This document shows positions 48,776 through 59,242 of a DNA stretch of 64,000 nt, one piece after another. Source of the DNA: Pseudoips prasinana. Its lineage: Eukaryota > Arthropoda > Insecta > Lepidoptera > Nolidae. A program made the position numbers and the translations under genes. The notes beneath the pieces are model-generated. The model was not told the origin of the DNA. It did not search any database and saw only the letters and a list, made by a program, of their open reading frames with translations. The stretch is from positions 868,001 to 932,000 of the forward strand of contig OX621261.1 of the NCBI GenBank assembly GCA_951640165.1. The letters run 5' to 3'. Every line of letters begins with the position of its first letter. The first letter of the stretch is position 1.

Positions 48776-49393
48776 ATGTCGTTGTCACTGTCCAACGATG
48801 ATAGTGACTCAGATAACTTTCAAACTGCTAGTAGTGATTCAAGTTATGTTAGCATCCCATCTCTAAGTGAAACACTCCAATCGCATTTTGGTAATGTTCT
48901 TAGGAATTTCAATGTTGTGCACATAAATGCCCAAAGCATTCCGGCACATTTACCAGATATGCTGGTAAATCTTGACTGTAAGAATCCACATGCCGAGTCT
49001 CCGAGTCCTGGTTAAAACCATGCCTCCCCTCTATCTCCTACTCTCTACCAGGCTTTCACTTAATACGCAACGACCGCATAACGGGTAATGGAGGTGGCGT
49101 AGCTATTTATCTCCGTAATTTTATAAATTACTCTATAATAGATACGTCACCACAACCTGCCCCGTCAAATGCAGGTGAACACCTTCTCATTGAAGTGGAA
49201 CTACATCATGTGAAAGTCTTGTTAGGTGTGTACTACTCTCCATCCCTTCGTAACAACTTCTTCAACTCTTTTGAAATACTTTTAGAAAAATTTATCCCCT
49301 CTTACAGTCATAGTATCATCATGGGTGATTTTAATACTTGTCTTATAAAAAATGATATACGTGATTCTTCTCTTTTATCGGTTATTGAGTCCA
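48776..49393 (+). pseudogene. LINE endonuclease, first half
   Basis: Starts MSLSLSNDDSDSDNFQ with a Ser/Asp-rich leader. Endonuclease blocks: VVHINAQSIPAHLPDML, and in another frame VSESWLKP-like, then GNGGGVAIYL, and from 49195 VKVLLGVYYSP and SIIMGDFNTCL. A shift near 49000 separates them. It continues at 59243 with LNAIHHFPNATPSLLDLIFV and SYHDLIFLSYEI (the SDH block, here YHD). Confidence 0.72.
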
Positions 49394-49496
49394 TGATATG
49401 TATGCGCTACCGATTCTCGTCGGTGACACGATCATTAGCCAGTAATAAACCAGAAGTCAGTCTAAACGGTTGTTTCATTGTGCTACATACACTTCA
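49394..49496 (+). repeat. Left LTR of the second Gypsy element
   Basis: TGATATGTATGCGC to ACATACACTTCA, TG...CA. The primer-binding site TGGTGACGAGG starts at 49498. Confidence 0.88.
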
Positions 49497-49543
49497 TTGG
49501 TGACGAGGATTAAAGTACCCGCGGTATTAAAAAATAAAATAAA

Positions 49544-50373
49544 ATGGCATACATCGGGAATTTATGCAGTTTTGATCATAAAACAACTGAATGGTCAATA
49601 TTCAAAGGCAGATTGGTGCAATTCCTGAAGATCGACAAGATTGAAGAGGGTATCAAAGGCGGAATTCTACTAACATACCTAAGTGATGAGACATATCGTT
49701 TAGTACGTAATTTAGCGTACCCATCATCGTTGGAGTCGTTAACATTTGAAAGTCTGGTGCAGTTACTCGACAGCCATTTCAAGCAAAAAGAATGCTCGTT
49801 TGCGGATAAGGCAAAGTTTTATTAATAATAATTAATATTAATAATAATAATAATAATATTCTGGGACATTATTCACACACGGTCATCTGATCCCAAACTA
49901 AGCAAAACTTGTACTATGGAAACCAGATAACTGATATAATACATATACTATTTTTTTTTTGGTAAATACATACTTATATAGATAATTTACACCCAGACTC
50001 AGGACAAACAGACATGTTCATGCACACAAATATTTGTCCCGGGTGGGAATCGAACCCACGACCTCCGGCGTGAAAGGCAGCGTATCTACCAACCACGCCA
50101 ACAGGCTCGTCATTTTATGGAGCATCCAGAAGTCCAGGCGAATCGATAGGAGACTGGGCGGCGCGACTAAGAGGTCTAGCTAGTTATTGTGACTTCGGCA
50201 CCGCTTTGGAGACGATCTTGAGGGATCGTTTCGTCCTTGGCCTAGGTTCTGGACCCGAAAGAGACAAGCTTTTTGACCAGAAACCCTCCGATCTCACATT
50301 CGCAAGGGCTATTGAGTTGGCAGAATAAGCGGCGTGTGCCAACCAGGCCAAGTTCGCGTTAAGTACCTGTGAA
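49544..50373 (+). pseudogene. Gypsy gag, interrupted by SINE-A
   Basis: MAYIGNLCSFDHKTTEWSIF, GGILLTYLSDETYRLVRNL and LLDSHFKQKECSFADKAKF (to 49822) continue after the SINE at 50113 with GASRSPGESIGDWAARLRG, CDFGTALETILRDRF and FARAIELAE. An in-frame TAA at 50326-50328 then ends the gag frame. It is the capsid-like region of Mag-type gag. The natural product would run on into pol without a stop. Confidence 0.8.
49823..50112 (-). mobile_element. SINE-A, single full copy
   Basis: Minus strand. The tRNA head at 50112-50030 has A box TTGGCGTGGTTGGTAG and B box GGGTTCGATTCCC. A body of about 200 bases and a TTA-repeat tail (49855-49823) follow. Target duplication TTTTAT at 49817-49822 and 50113-50118. 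It restores gag when removed (AKF-Y-G). Confidence 0.85.
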
Positions 50374-52674
50374 ATGGGTACTATCAAAGAGGAACCGGTG
50401 TACCGCGTGAAATTTCAAAAACACAGTGGGCGAGAAACTCGGCGACAACACACGGATGGCCATCGGGGAGAGGGTTTACCGGACTTGACGTTATGTTCGG
50501 TCTGCGGACTAAAAAACCACACCAGTGACAAGTGCCGTTACAAAACTTATAAATGTAAAAAGTGCGGTGTAAAAGGTCATTTAAAGAAAATGTGCAGTGC
50601 TAAATCACGTGTATATCATTTTGGCACAAACAGTGAAGTGAACCCTAACGAGACCGTGGAAGCATCTTGTGAGGAATGTCAGAACTTTAATCTAAGGTAT
50701 GGTACCGATAGGCCCATTCTTATTAATATTGTTTTGGGTCATAAAACATTAAAGATGGAACTTGATACAGGCTCTGGGAGTTGCGTAATGTCGCACAGAT
50801 TGTACAAAGAACATTTTTCTAATTATATATTACATAACAGTTATGTTAAGATGTGTATGTATAATGGACAAAAAATTTCTCCGTTGGGCTATTTTACTGT
50901 GGAAGCTAGTTATAATCAAACAAAAAAAATGATAAAAATTTTTGTTGTTGAAAATGGAGGTCCGCCATTGTTGGGTAGGGATTTTATGACTGCTTTTAAA
51001 TTAATTGTTACAACAGATATTAAGTCTTTGAGCAGTGACACTGAGTTGCAGGATTTATTAGAAAAATATCCAAATTTGTGGCGGGATGAATTAGGTACGT
51101 TTAACAAATTTAAAATCCGTTTAGAACTAAAGGAAAACGCTGTCCCTAAGTTTTTCAAACCACGAACTGTACCTTTTGCCCTCAGAGATAAAGTCGAAAT
51201 TGAGTTAAATCGTTTAGTTGGGTTAGGTATTCTTGTTCCTGTCAGTTATTCACAATATGCTACAACAATTGTGCCCGTATTAAAAGGCAATGGGCAAGTT
51301 AAAATTGCAGGGGATTTTTCAGTTACATTGAACAAGGATCTCAATATAGAAAAATACCCCTTACCTCGAATTGAAGAGGTATTTGCCAAAATTGGAGGGG
51401 GTGAACAATTTAGTAAAATTGATTTAAAAAATGCATATAATCAATTTGTTTTAGAGGAATCCTGTCAAAAACTCACTACAATAAATACCCATAAAGGTTT
51501 GTACATGTATACAAGGTTATTGTACGGTATTGCCAGCGGTCCGGCCATTTTTCAGAAGGCGATGGAAACCCTTCTTTCTGGCATAGAGGGAGTCAGTATT
51601 TGGCTTGATGATATTTGTATTACGGGCCCAGATCGTATTAGTCACATTAAAAGGCTTACAGAGGTTTTACATAGGTTAAATGAGGCTGGGTTACGTTTAG
51701 AAAAAGATAAATGCGAGTTTTTTAAAGATAACGTGAAATATCTTGGTTACGTAATAAGTAAAACAGGCATTAAGACTTGCCCGGACAAGGTGCAAGCTAT
51801 AATGGATGCCCCGGATCCAACTAATGTTACAGAGCTGAAGAGATTTTTAGGGATGGTCAATTATTACAGAAATTTTATCCCCAAAGCGTCATCCTTATTA
51901 AGTCCTCTTCACGAGTTGTTGCGTGGTGGCGCAGCGTGGGAATGGGGGGAACGTCAGCGACGTAGCATGGCGGCTGTTAAGCATGAGCTGGCTTCGGAAC
52001 GAGTTCTCGCGCATTTTGAACCAACGGCGCGGCTGGTATTGGCAGCCGATGCTGGACCCGCAGGACTAGGCGCCGTCCTTTCACAGGTAGACGCCGAGGG
52101 CGTTGAACGTCCCCTTGCATTTGCGTCGCGGTCACTTAGCGCAAGCGAGCGTAATTATAGCCAAATCCAGAAAGAGGCGACGGCTATAGTTTTCGGAGTA
52201 AAACATTTCCACCAGTATTTATATGGTCGTGAAGATCCATTTATTTTAAAAACCGATCACAGGCCATTGGTGTCAATATTTAATAGCAAGAAAGGTATAC
52301 CGGTAACGACAGCGCTTAGACTACAAAGATATGCTATTATATTATCAGCCTATAACTACATAGTGCAGTATATATCGGGCTGTAGTAACCAAGCAGCCGA
52401 TTATTTTTCACGCGCTCCGTTGGACTGTAGGGACGACATAGATACCGATATGGATACCTATTATGCGCTTAAGTTCCTCGATATGACGTCACCGGCAACT
52501 ACAAGTGACGAGATAGTGCGGTTTACAGAACGGGACACTATATTAAAGACAGTCGTTAGATATTTGGAGATGGGGTGGCACGTAAGATCAAATGTTCGTC
52601 CGTATTGCCTTATTTCCAATGTAAGACTGACCTGCAATTTGAAAAAGGGTGCCTATTTAGGGGACATAGGGTAG
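50374..52674 (+). CDS. Gypsy pol: zinc knuckles, protease, RT, RNase H
   Basis: 766 codons. Knuckle-like CSVCGLKNHTSDKC and CKKCGVKGHLKKMC (RNA binding). Aspartic protease LDTGSGSCVMS with LLGRDF. RT with YPLPRIEEVFAKIGGGEQF, FSKIDLKNAYNQF, GIASGPAIFQKAME and WLDDICITG (catalytic block, LDD). RNase H with LAADAGPAGLGAVLSQV, RNYSQIQKEATAI and LKTDHRPLVSIF. The ATG at 50374 lies after a stop in gag, so the start is secondary; the family makes a Gag-Pol fusion. The frame ends at 52674 because of a shift before integrase. Confidence 0.88.
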   Translation: MGTIKEEPVYRVKFQKHSGRETRRQHTDGHRGEGLPDLTLCSVCGLKNHTSDKCRYKTYKCKKCGVKGHLKKMCSAKSRVYHFGTNSEVNPNETVEASCEECQNFNLRYGTDRPILINIVLGHKTLKMELDTGSGSCVMSHRLYKEHFSNYILHNSYVKMCMYNGQKISPLGYFTVEASYNQTKKMIKIFVVENGGPPLLGRDFMTAFKLIVTTDIKSLSSDTELQDLLEKYPNLWRDELGTFNKFKIRLELKENAVPKFFKPRTVPFALRDKVEIELNRLVGLGILVPVSYSQYATTIVPVLKGNGQVKIAGDFSVTLNKDLNIEKYPLPRIEEVFAKIGGGEQFSKIDLKNAYNQFVLEESCQKLTTINTHKGLYMYTRLLYGIASGPAIFQKAMETLLSGIEGVSIWLDDICITGPDRISHIKRLTEVLHRLNEAGLRLEKDKCEFFKDNVKYLGYVISKTGIKTCPDKVQAIMDAPDPTNVTELKRFLGMVNYYRNFIPKASSLLSPLHELLRGGAAWEWGERQRRSMAAVKHELASERVLAHFEPTARLVLAADAGPAGLGAVLSQVDAEGVERPLAFASRSLSASERNYSQIQKEATAIVFGVKHFHQYLYGREDPFILKTDHRPLVSIFNSKKGIPVTTALRLQRYAIILSAYNYIVQYISGCSNQAADYFSRAPLDCRDDIDTDMDTYYALKFLDMTSPATTSDEIVRFTERDTILKTVVRYLEMGWHVRSNVRPYCLISNVRLTCNLKKGAYLGDIG

Positions 52675-53992
52675 TTATTCCGACACAACTGAGGGAGAGA
52701 ATGTTGCGTGAACTGCACGAGACCCATCTAGGTATAATTAAAACAAAAAGTAACGCGCGTAGCAGAATGTGGTGGCCCGGGATTGACGGCGACATTGAGC
52801 GCTGGATTGGTTCATGCGCGACGTGCGTGAGCGTGCGCCCGCGCCGTGGCCTGAGGCCCGTGCCCCGTGGCAGCGCGTGCATATTGATTATATGACTTTA
52901 GGGCAGAGGGTATACTTGGTGGTTGTCGACTCCCATTCAAAATGGTTGGAGTGTTTATATATGCAAAATGGTACCTCAACGAGTGCTTTGATAGCTAAAT
53001 TGAAAAGTCTTTTTTCTACCTTTGGGTTGCCAGTTCTATTGGTATCTGACAACGATGTTAAAATAAATTCAAATGAATTTAAAACATTTTGCACTGCAAA
53101 TGGAATTAAATATATGACGTCACCTATTTACCATCCCCCCAGTAATGGCCCAGCGGAAAATTCTGTCAGAAACTGTAAAAAGATGTTAAAGTGTATAACA
53201 TCAGATAATTTAACTTTACAACAAACACATGAACGTTTGTCAGGCTATTTATTTAGTTATAGGAACACCGTGCATTGTACTACTGGGGAAACGCCGGCTA
53301 AGTTAATGTTTGGGAGGAATTTACGATGTCGTCTCGATCTTATTTTACCTTCAAATAATAACCACTCAAACTCAACAATAAATACTAAGAGGAAATTCGA
53401 ATCAGGCGATGCAGTGTGGACCCGGTGGTACAGTGACCGAAAAGAGACTTGGAAGTATGGTATAATTAGGGATAAGATTGGGAATAAAATGTATAGGGTT
53501 TTGATTAACGACCCAGACGTTTCTTGTATACGACATGTTGATCAAATTTTTAAATATACAGGCGAGGAGCGACCATGTGATAGTAATGTGCGTCATCAGA
53601 TTCAGTCGCCTCCCGTTATGTCTGTCGAGAATAGATCTGCACCGGCACCGTCAAAGCCGCCGGTGGTTGGGAGTGACGGTCGACCGCCGACGGAAGAGAC
53701 AGAACCTAATGTGACAATACACCCAGAAAATATTGGTTTTATGGTAGACGAGGGAGATGTGGAGGACTGGGGTGATTGTGAGGCTGGGGAGGTAGAAGGT
53801 CGACCAGCTGATAGCAATGCAGTGGTGTCGCAAACGCACACTGACAACGACGCACCTAGTAGTAATAGGAACGCGTCAAACGTATCGCTGGCGGACGCGT
53901 CACCGCCCGTACCGCCGCCGCTCGTATCTACACGCCAAAAGCGCGTTAGAGAAAGAGTGGACTATAAAAAGTTTTTTAATGTTGTATTTTAA
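52575..53992 (+). pseudogene. Gypsy integrase
   Basis: Frame 1 (52575-52895): LHETHLGIIKTKSNARSRMW and CATC form the HHCC zinc module. Frame 2 (52814-53992, 392 codons): Asp in VHIDYMTLGQ, Asp in LVSDNDVKINS, Glu in NGPAENSVRNC, the DDE core, followed by AVWTRWYSDRKETWKYG and a long acidic Pro/Ser-rich tail ending KRVRERVDYKKFFNVVF. A frameshift near 52850 separates the zinc module from the core, and another near 52650 separates both from RNase H. Confidence 0.87.
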
Positions 53993-54122
53993 TTAATCTA
54001 ATATTGTTATAAGTCAAATGAATTTATAAATTGTTTTCTTGCATGTACCTTGAAATAAAATTAAGTAAGTTTATAAGTTATGTTGTTTTGTCACCAGGTT
54101 CCAAAAATTAAGTGTTGAGGAA

Positions 54123-54199
54123 TGATATGTATGCGCTACCGATTCTCGTCGGTGACACGATCATTAGCCAGTAATAAACCAGAAGTCAGTCTAAACGGT
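54123..54199 (+). repeat. Right LTR of the second Gypsy element, part 1
   Basis: 77 bases identical in order to the start of the left LTR. A purine tract (GTTGAGGAA) precedes it. It is cut at CTAAACGGT by the CR1-like LINE; part 2 is at 59212-59237. Confidence 0.88.
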
Positions 54200-54675
54200 C
54201 TGTGAAGTGACGGTACTCGTCATGCAAACATTGTGCTCCGCAATTTATTTCATTTAAAAATATATAACATTCTCAAATATAACTTTTTGCTGTTGAAGTG
54301 TAGTGAATACAGTATAATAATATAGTGCAAGTGTTATTCAGTCATAACTTTTAAGTTCCAAAAAGTTATAGCCAACAAACTGCAAAATATAACAAATCAG
54401 TTAAGTACGTCGACACAGTGACATAAAAAAGACAGTGTACAAAACAAAAGTGTTAACAAAACTAAAACTATTTGCACTAGCAAATAGTACAATATATACT
54501 AAATAACTAAACATTGATAAATCAATATAAACTAATAACAATGAAGTGATAAAAATATATTGACGGTGTTTCAAAGTTATCAACAAATAAAGTCCATACA
54601 TACCGATTAGTCATCCCAACGTATTTTTGCTTCTACAGTCCCAACAGATCAATAATTTCGAAGTAATTATAAACA

Positions 54676-54770
54676 GTGCGTTAGCTCGCTCAGTTTACCA
54701 GGAGAGTTAAAATTTGAAAGACCCGAGTTCAAATCACCTCTACACCTACATCGCTTTTTGTGCATTATTA
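54676..54770 (+). ncRNA. tRNA-like block in the 5' UTR of the CR1-like LINE
   Basis: GCGTTAGCTCGCTCAG resembles an A box and GAGTTCAAATCACC a B box about 40 bases later. A CTTTTTG run (54752-54758) could end polymerase III transcription. It lies 130 bases before ORF1. It parallels the block at 3298-3390, although the two sequences are not close copies. Confidence 0.45.
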
Positions 54771-54898
54771 TGTGACAATAATTAACTAAACAGAAGATAC
54801 CAACAACTACCATATCGATCTAGTGTATAAAATAAAACACAAATATTTGTGAACAATATACCTATTATAAAGAAGTATAATTTATAAAAGAAATAACG

Positions 54899-56033
54899 AT
54901 GAATTTTTTAGAAAATATCACATTTCGACGCACGCGTACTACATCAGACTCTGTGTCAAACACTGAAAAGTCGTTGAATATTACTATAAATGATACTCTC
55001 GATGAGACATCTTGCAGCTTACCAGATCTTTCGGCTGAAGACATAAATAATCCCATGCATGGCCAAATCATAAAGCTAAATGAGCAAATTGAAAAGCTTG
55101 TTTTGGAGCTAAACAGCGCACATCTGGAAATTGAGTCGCTGTCACTTGAAAATAGTAATCTCCGGAAAATAAACGATGAGTTACTCAAAAAAAATGACCT
55201 TTACAAGAAAATTACTTCTAGCCCAGCTAAGAAGAACAAGGCGTCCACTCCAAATAAAATAGCTCAAAAAAATTCGAAACATACCCAGACCGAAATTACA
55301 AAATCAGTTACGGAAATAAACCAAAAAAAGTACCTCTTCTGTAGAAACTATTTTAAATAATAGCACTGCTACACCAAATATTTCCTGCCCAAAAATTAAG
55401 AGCAACGCACAGAGTAATGACAAATTTAAAGTATGCATCATAAGCAGTAACAAAAGGAACAGTATTAGAACTATTTCACAAACTGCAATTCATGGTCAGA
55501 ATGAAGTGTGCCATTATTTAATGCCGTATAGTACAACCGAGCAAATGATCCAAGGCATAGAAAAAAAATTAGAAACCTATACGTTAAATGATTTTTGTAT
55601 TATTCTGATAGGGGAAGAAGACTTCAAATACACTAAAGATTATTTTAAAATTATATTTTGCATCAGAGAAACCCTACAGAAAATAAAAAACACGCATATC
55701 ATTATATGCACGCCGACTTATCGGTATAATACGCCCACCATAATGTATAATTGTCGAGTAGAAAATTTCAGTAACCTTCTGTATCTGGATATATTAACAC
55801 ATGATTACGCATACCTCGTCGACTCTAACCAAAATCTTACTTGTGACTACAAAATGTTCCTTAAAAGCTCAGGTACCGTAAATAACAATGGAATGTTGAC
55901 AATATTTAAGGATATACAAAATGTGATAAGCAATATACAACATTTAAGGCATAATCATACTTCCGGAGAGATCATCACAAAGCAACGTATTGACATTGAT
56001 ATGGAAAACAATAATGAATTTTTTCTCTATTAA
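54899..56033 (+). pseudogene. LINE ORF1: coiled coil plus degenerate SGNH-like part, frameshifted
   Basis: The first frame (54899-55360) starts MNFLENITFRRTR. It has a coiled coil HGQIIKLNEQIEKLVLELNS and a Lys-rich patch KKNKASTPNKIAQK, and ends after a run of seven A's near 55323-55329. The shifted frame carries on (KVCIISSNKRNSIR; DFCIILIGEEDF; HIIICTPTYRYN) to a stop at 56033. The second part aligns in position with the esterase-like domain of the ORF1 at 2171-3271 but lacks the GDS nucleophile. The last bases overlap the ORF2 start by 19. Confidence 0.75.
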
Positions 56034-58886
56034 CAGTTTGAGTATAATGCATCAAAATATTGCCGGATTACTAAACAAGTCAGATATGTTAACGCTACAT
56101 ATACAGGAGTTATCACGTAAAGGCATCAATTTGGATATTATATGCATTACCGAACACTTCATGATGTCTGGTCATGAAGGATTATTAAACATACCAAACT
56201 ACAAATTAGCAGCATTTTATTCAAGAAGTTCAATAAAACGAGGAGGTGCCTGCATCCTGGTTAGAAAAAATATTGAATACAAGGAAATACCAGATATTGC
56301 TAAACATTCATCATCGGGCGCCGTGGAATGTTGCGGTATAGAGTTAATTAGATATAAGTTAACAATTATTTGTATCTATCGACCCCCCAAGATGTCAAAT
56401 TTAAATATATTTTATGATAGTTTGGAGAACAACTTAAAACGAATATGTATAAAAAACAACAGTAAATTGGTAATATGTGGGAATTTTACATCGATACTTT
56501 AAAAAGAAATCGTGTAACGCTCGACTTTGAATTTCTTCTAATGAATTTTAATCTTACATTAGCGCTAAAAGAACCAACGCGACTAACGAGCCTAAGTTGT
56601 ATAGACAACTTTGCACATAATTCAAAGAAAAGGTGCAGTGTCGAAGTAATTGACCTGTGTTTATCTGACCACACTGCCCAGATTTTTAAGATTCAAGTTA
56701 AAAAAACATGCAAAATAAACTCGTGGCGCATTCGTAAACGTGATATATCACAAGAAAATCTCATAAAATTCAAGAATTATTTGCAAAGTTTGTCCTTTTC
56801 TCAAGTTTATATCGCAAACGATCCCAACGAAGCGTATAATTGCTTCATAGAGTTATTTAAATTGTTATATGATCTATGTTTTCCTTTTAAATTAATAACA
56901 ATTAAAGCTAATAAGTCTCCTATGTGGATTTCTCGAGGAATAAGACTTTGTTGCAAAAAAAAACGTACATTACTATGGAAATACAGAAAATCACCGACTT
57001 TAGAAAATAGAGCTAATTTTAGATCATACTCAAGCAGATTAAAGAAAATTATTCATCTAACCCAGAAGGCACAAAATAACTCACACATTGAAAAATCAAG
57101 TAATAAGTCAAAGGCTGCTTGGCAAATAATTAACCATTTCAAAAGTATGCCAGATCCTATCTTGCAAATTATAAAATCTGGAATGGTTGTTAAGGATCCA
57201 AAGGAAATAGCAAATTCCTTTAACGATTTCTTCATAGACCAAATTTCATGCAATTCTATCATAAAAACCGATAAAAAACCGGTATGTTTAGTAAATAATT
57301 CACATTCTCTCTTTTTATCACCGGTTATTCCCCAGGATATATTAGAAGTGATTAAAAGCCTCAAAAATAAAAACAGTTGTGGTTATGATGGGGTATTGAC
57401 GAAAGTAATTCAATTCGTGCCGCATTTAATAGCTTCACCTTTATGTCACATTATAAATACAAGTATGAGTGCTGGCGTATTTCCTGACAAACTGAAGACA
57501 GTTATTGTTAAACCTCTTCACAAAAAAGACTGTAAAGATAATATGGCTAATTATAGACCAATAGCTTTAACATCTGTATTTTCTAAGATAATCGAAAAAA
57601 TTATTTACCTTTCAATTTATGGTTTTTTGACAAAATTTGATATTTTATGTGACGAACAAAAGGGATTCCGGAAAAATAGAAATATTAACATGGCAATATT
57701 TGACTTATTAAAAATGATTTTGACAAATGTAGACAAAAAAATACCAATATGTGCCCTTTATACTGACATGTCTAAAGCTTTTGACTATGTAAAATATGAC
57801 ACGCTTTTTGATAAACTTTATGCTTATGGAATTAGGGGAAATACGTTAAATCTCATTAAATCATACCTCCACAACCGCATACAATATACAGAAGTAACAA
57901 AAATAAATACAAAGACCAAGCTAGAGGAAAAATATCTATCTAGGGGTCGCGTAATAAAGTATGGTGTTCCTCAGGGCTCAGTCCTCGGCCCTCTATTATT
58001 TTTATTATATATCAATGATTTACCAAAACAAACTAAACATCCAATGATTTTATTTGCTGACGACAGCACCGTACTAATTAAATGTACAGACAAAAGTACT
58101 TATAAGTCAGAAATAAGTGGTGCGTTAAAAACTATAATTAATTGGTCACATTCAAGTAACCTTGTAATAAATTTACAAAAAACGAATTTAATGAGCTTTT
58201 ATCAGCGTACATGCAACCCCAGTTTAGATATTAACCAACACGGAGAAATGATTAACGAGGTTAGCACTGCAAAGTTTTTAGGAATTTTTCTCGACAGTAA
58301 GCTAACGTGGAAACTACAAGCTGAACATGTATGCATTAAATTAAGCAAGTCTGCATATGTCTTGTTTAGTCTGTCAAAAAAGGTTAACATTCACACTTTG
58401 TTGATAGCCTACCATGGCTTAGTTTCCTCAGTCCTAAGATTCGGAATTATATTTTGGGGCAACTGTAGCGAAAGAGAAACAATATTCAAGGCCCAAAAAA
58501 GATGCATACGTTCAATGACAGGACTTAAGTCTACAGATAGCTGTGCTCCCGCTTTCAAGCAATTAAAAATATTAACTTTTCCGTCGTTATACATATTAGA
58601 AATTTTGATATTTGTTAAATGTAATAAAAATTTGTTCCCTTCATTACATGAAAATAGAAAACGCCATGTACAATTGCGTTCACAATATAAAAATGTATTA
58701 TGCACTGGTGCCTTCCACACTGCACTATTGAAAAAAAGTGTTTTACATATGGGTCCCGCCATATATAATAAATTACCAGATAGCTTTAAGGACGAACCGA
58801 TATCAAAATTCAAGAGTAAGGTCATGCAACTACTAATCGAAAAGTGTTACTATTCCATAACAGATTTTTTTAATGATAATTTTTAA
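56015..58886 (+). pseudogene. LINE ORF2: endonuclease-reverse transcriptase, one frameshift
   Basis: From the ATG at 56015: MHQNIAGLLNKSDML, ICITEHFMM and IICIYRPPKM. A one-base shift within the VICGDFN block (about 56480-56490) moves the rest to the frame ending at 58886. That frame has VIDLCLSDHTAQIF, NYRPIALTSVFSK, TDMSKAFDYVKYD, YGVPQGSVLGPLLFLL and ILFADDSTVLI, and the end CYYSITDFFND. All RT residues are present. The single shift in the endonuclease would inactivate this copy. Confidence 0.9.
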
Positions 58887-59211
58887 TTTACTATATGATT
58901 ATTAATAGGATTTAACTGTGTTTTCGAAATTGTAATTTAAACAATAATGTAAATTATGCATAACACCATTTGACATTGTATATCTGACATATTAATTATT
59001 CAATTCATTGACTATTTTTATTTACCATTTAATTTAATTAATCTTAACTTAATTGCAATTGTTAATTTTAGTTGTTATTGCTATTAATTAAATTTATTAC
59101 CTTTTGCATGCTTTCTTGGCAGAATGTATAGGATTCTGATAATAATTGTAACACCTAAATGTTGTACCTGCATTCTTAGCAAATAAATTGTTTGATTGAT
59201 TGATTGACGGT

Positions 59212-59237
59212 TGTTTCATTGTGCTACATACACTTCA
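59212..59237 (+). repeat. Right LTR of the second Gypsy element, part 2
   Basis: The last 26 bases of the LTR, ending ACATACACTTCA, then GTCCA. Confidence 0.88.
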
Positions 59238-59242
59238 GTCCA

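Larger units (their letters stand above)
54200..59206 (+). mobile_element. Complete CR1-like LINE inserted in the Gypsy LTR
   Basis: Boundaries fixed by the LTR it splits: ACGGT at 54195-54199 and 59207-59211 is a 5-bp target duplication. 5' UTR of about 700 bases with a tRNA-like block, ORF1 (54899-56033, frameshifted), ORF2 (56015-58886, frameshifted), 3' UTR ending in TTGATTGATTGATTG. Length 5007 bp. Same broad family as the element at 1-3271. Confidence 0.9.
49394..59237 (+). mobile_element. Ty3/Gypsy element (Mag-like), 103-bp LTRs, right LTR split by a CR1-like LINE
   Basis: Left LTR 49394-49496. Right LTR in two parts, 54123-54199 and 59212-59237. A perfect duplication GTCCA lies at 49389-49393 and 59238-59242. 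Gag, zinc knuckles, protease, RT, RNase H and integrase are on the plus strand. Gag contains a SINE-A. Without the CR1-like insert the element is about 4.8 kb. No envelope gene. Confidence 0.9.
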
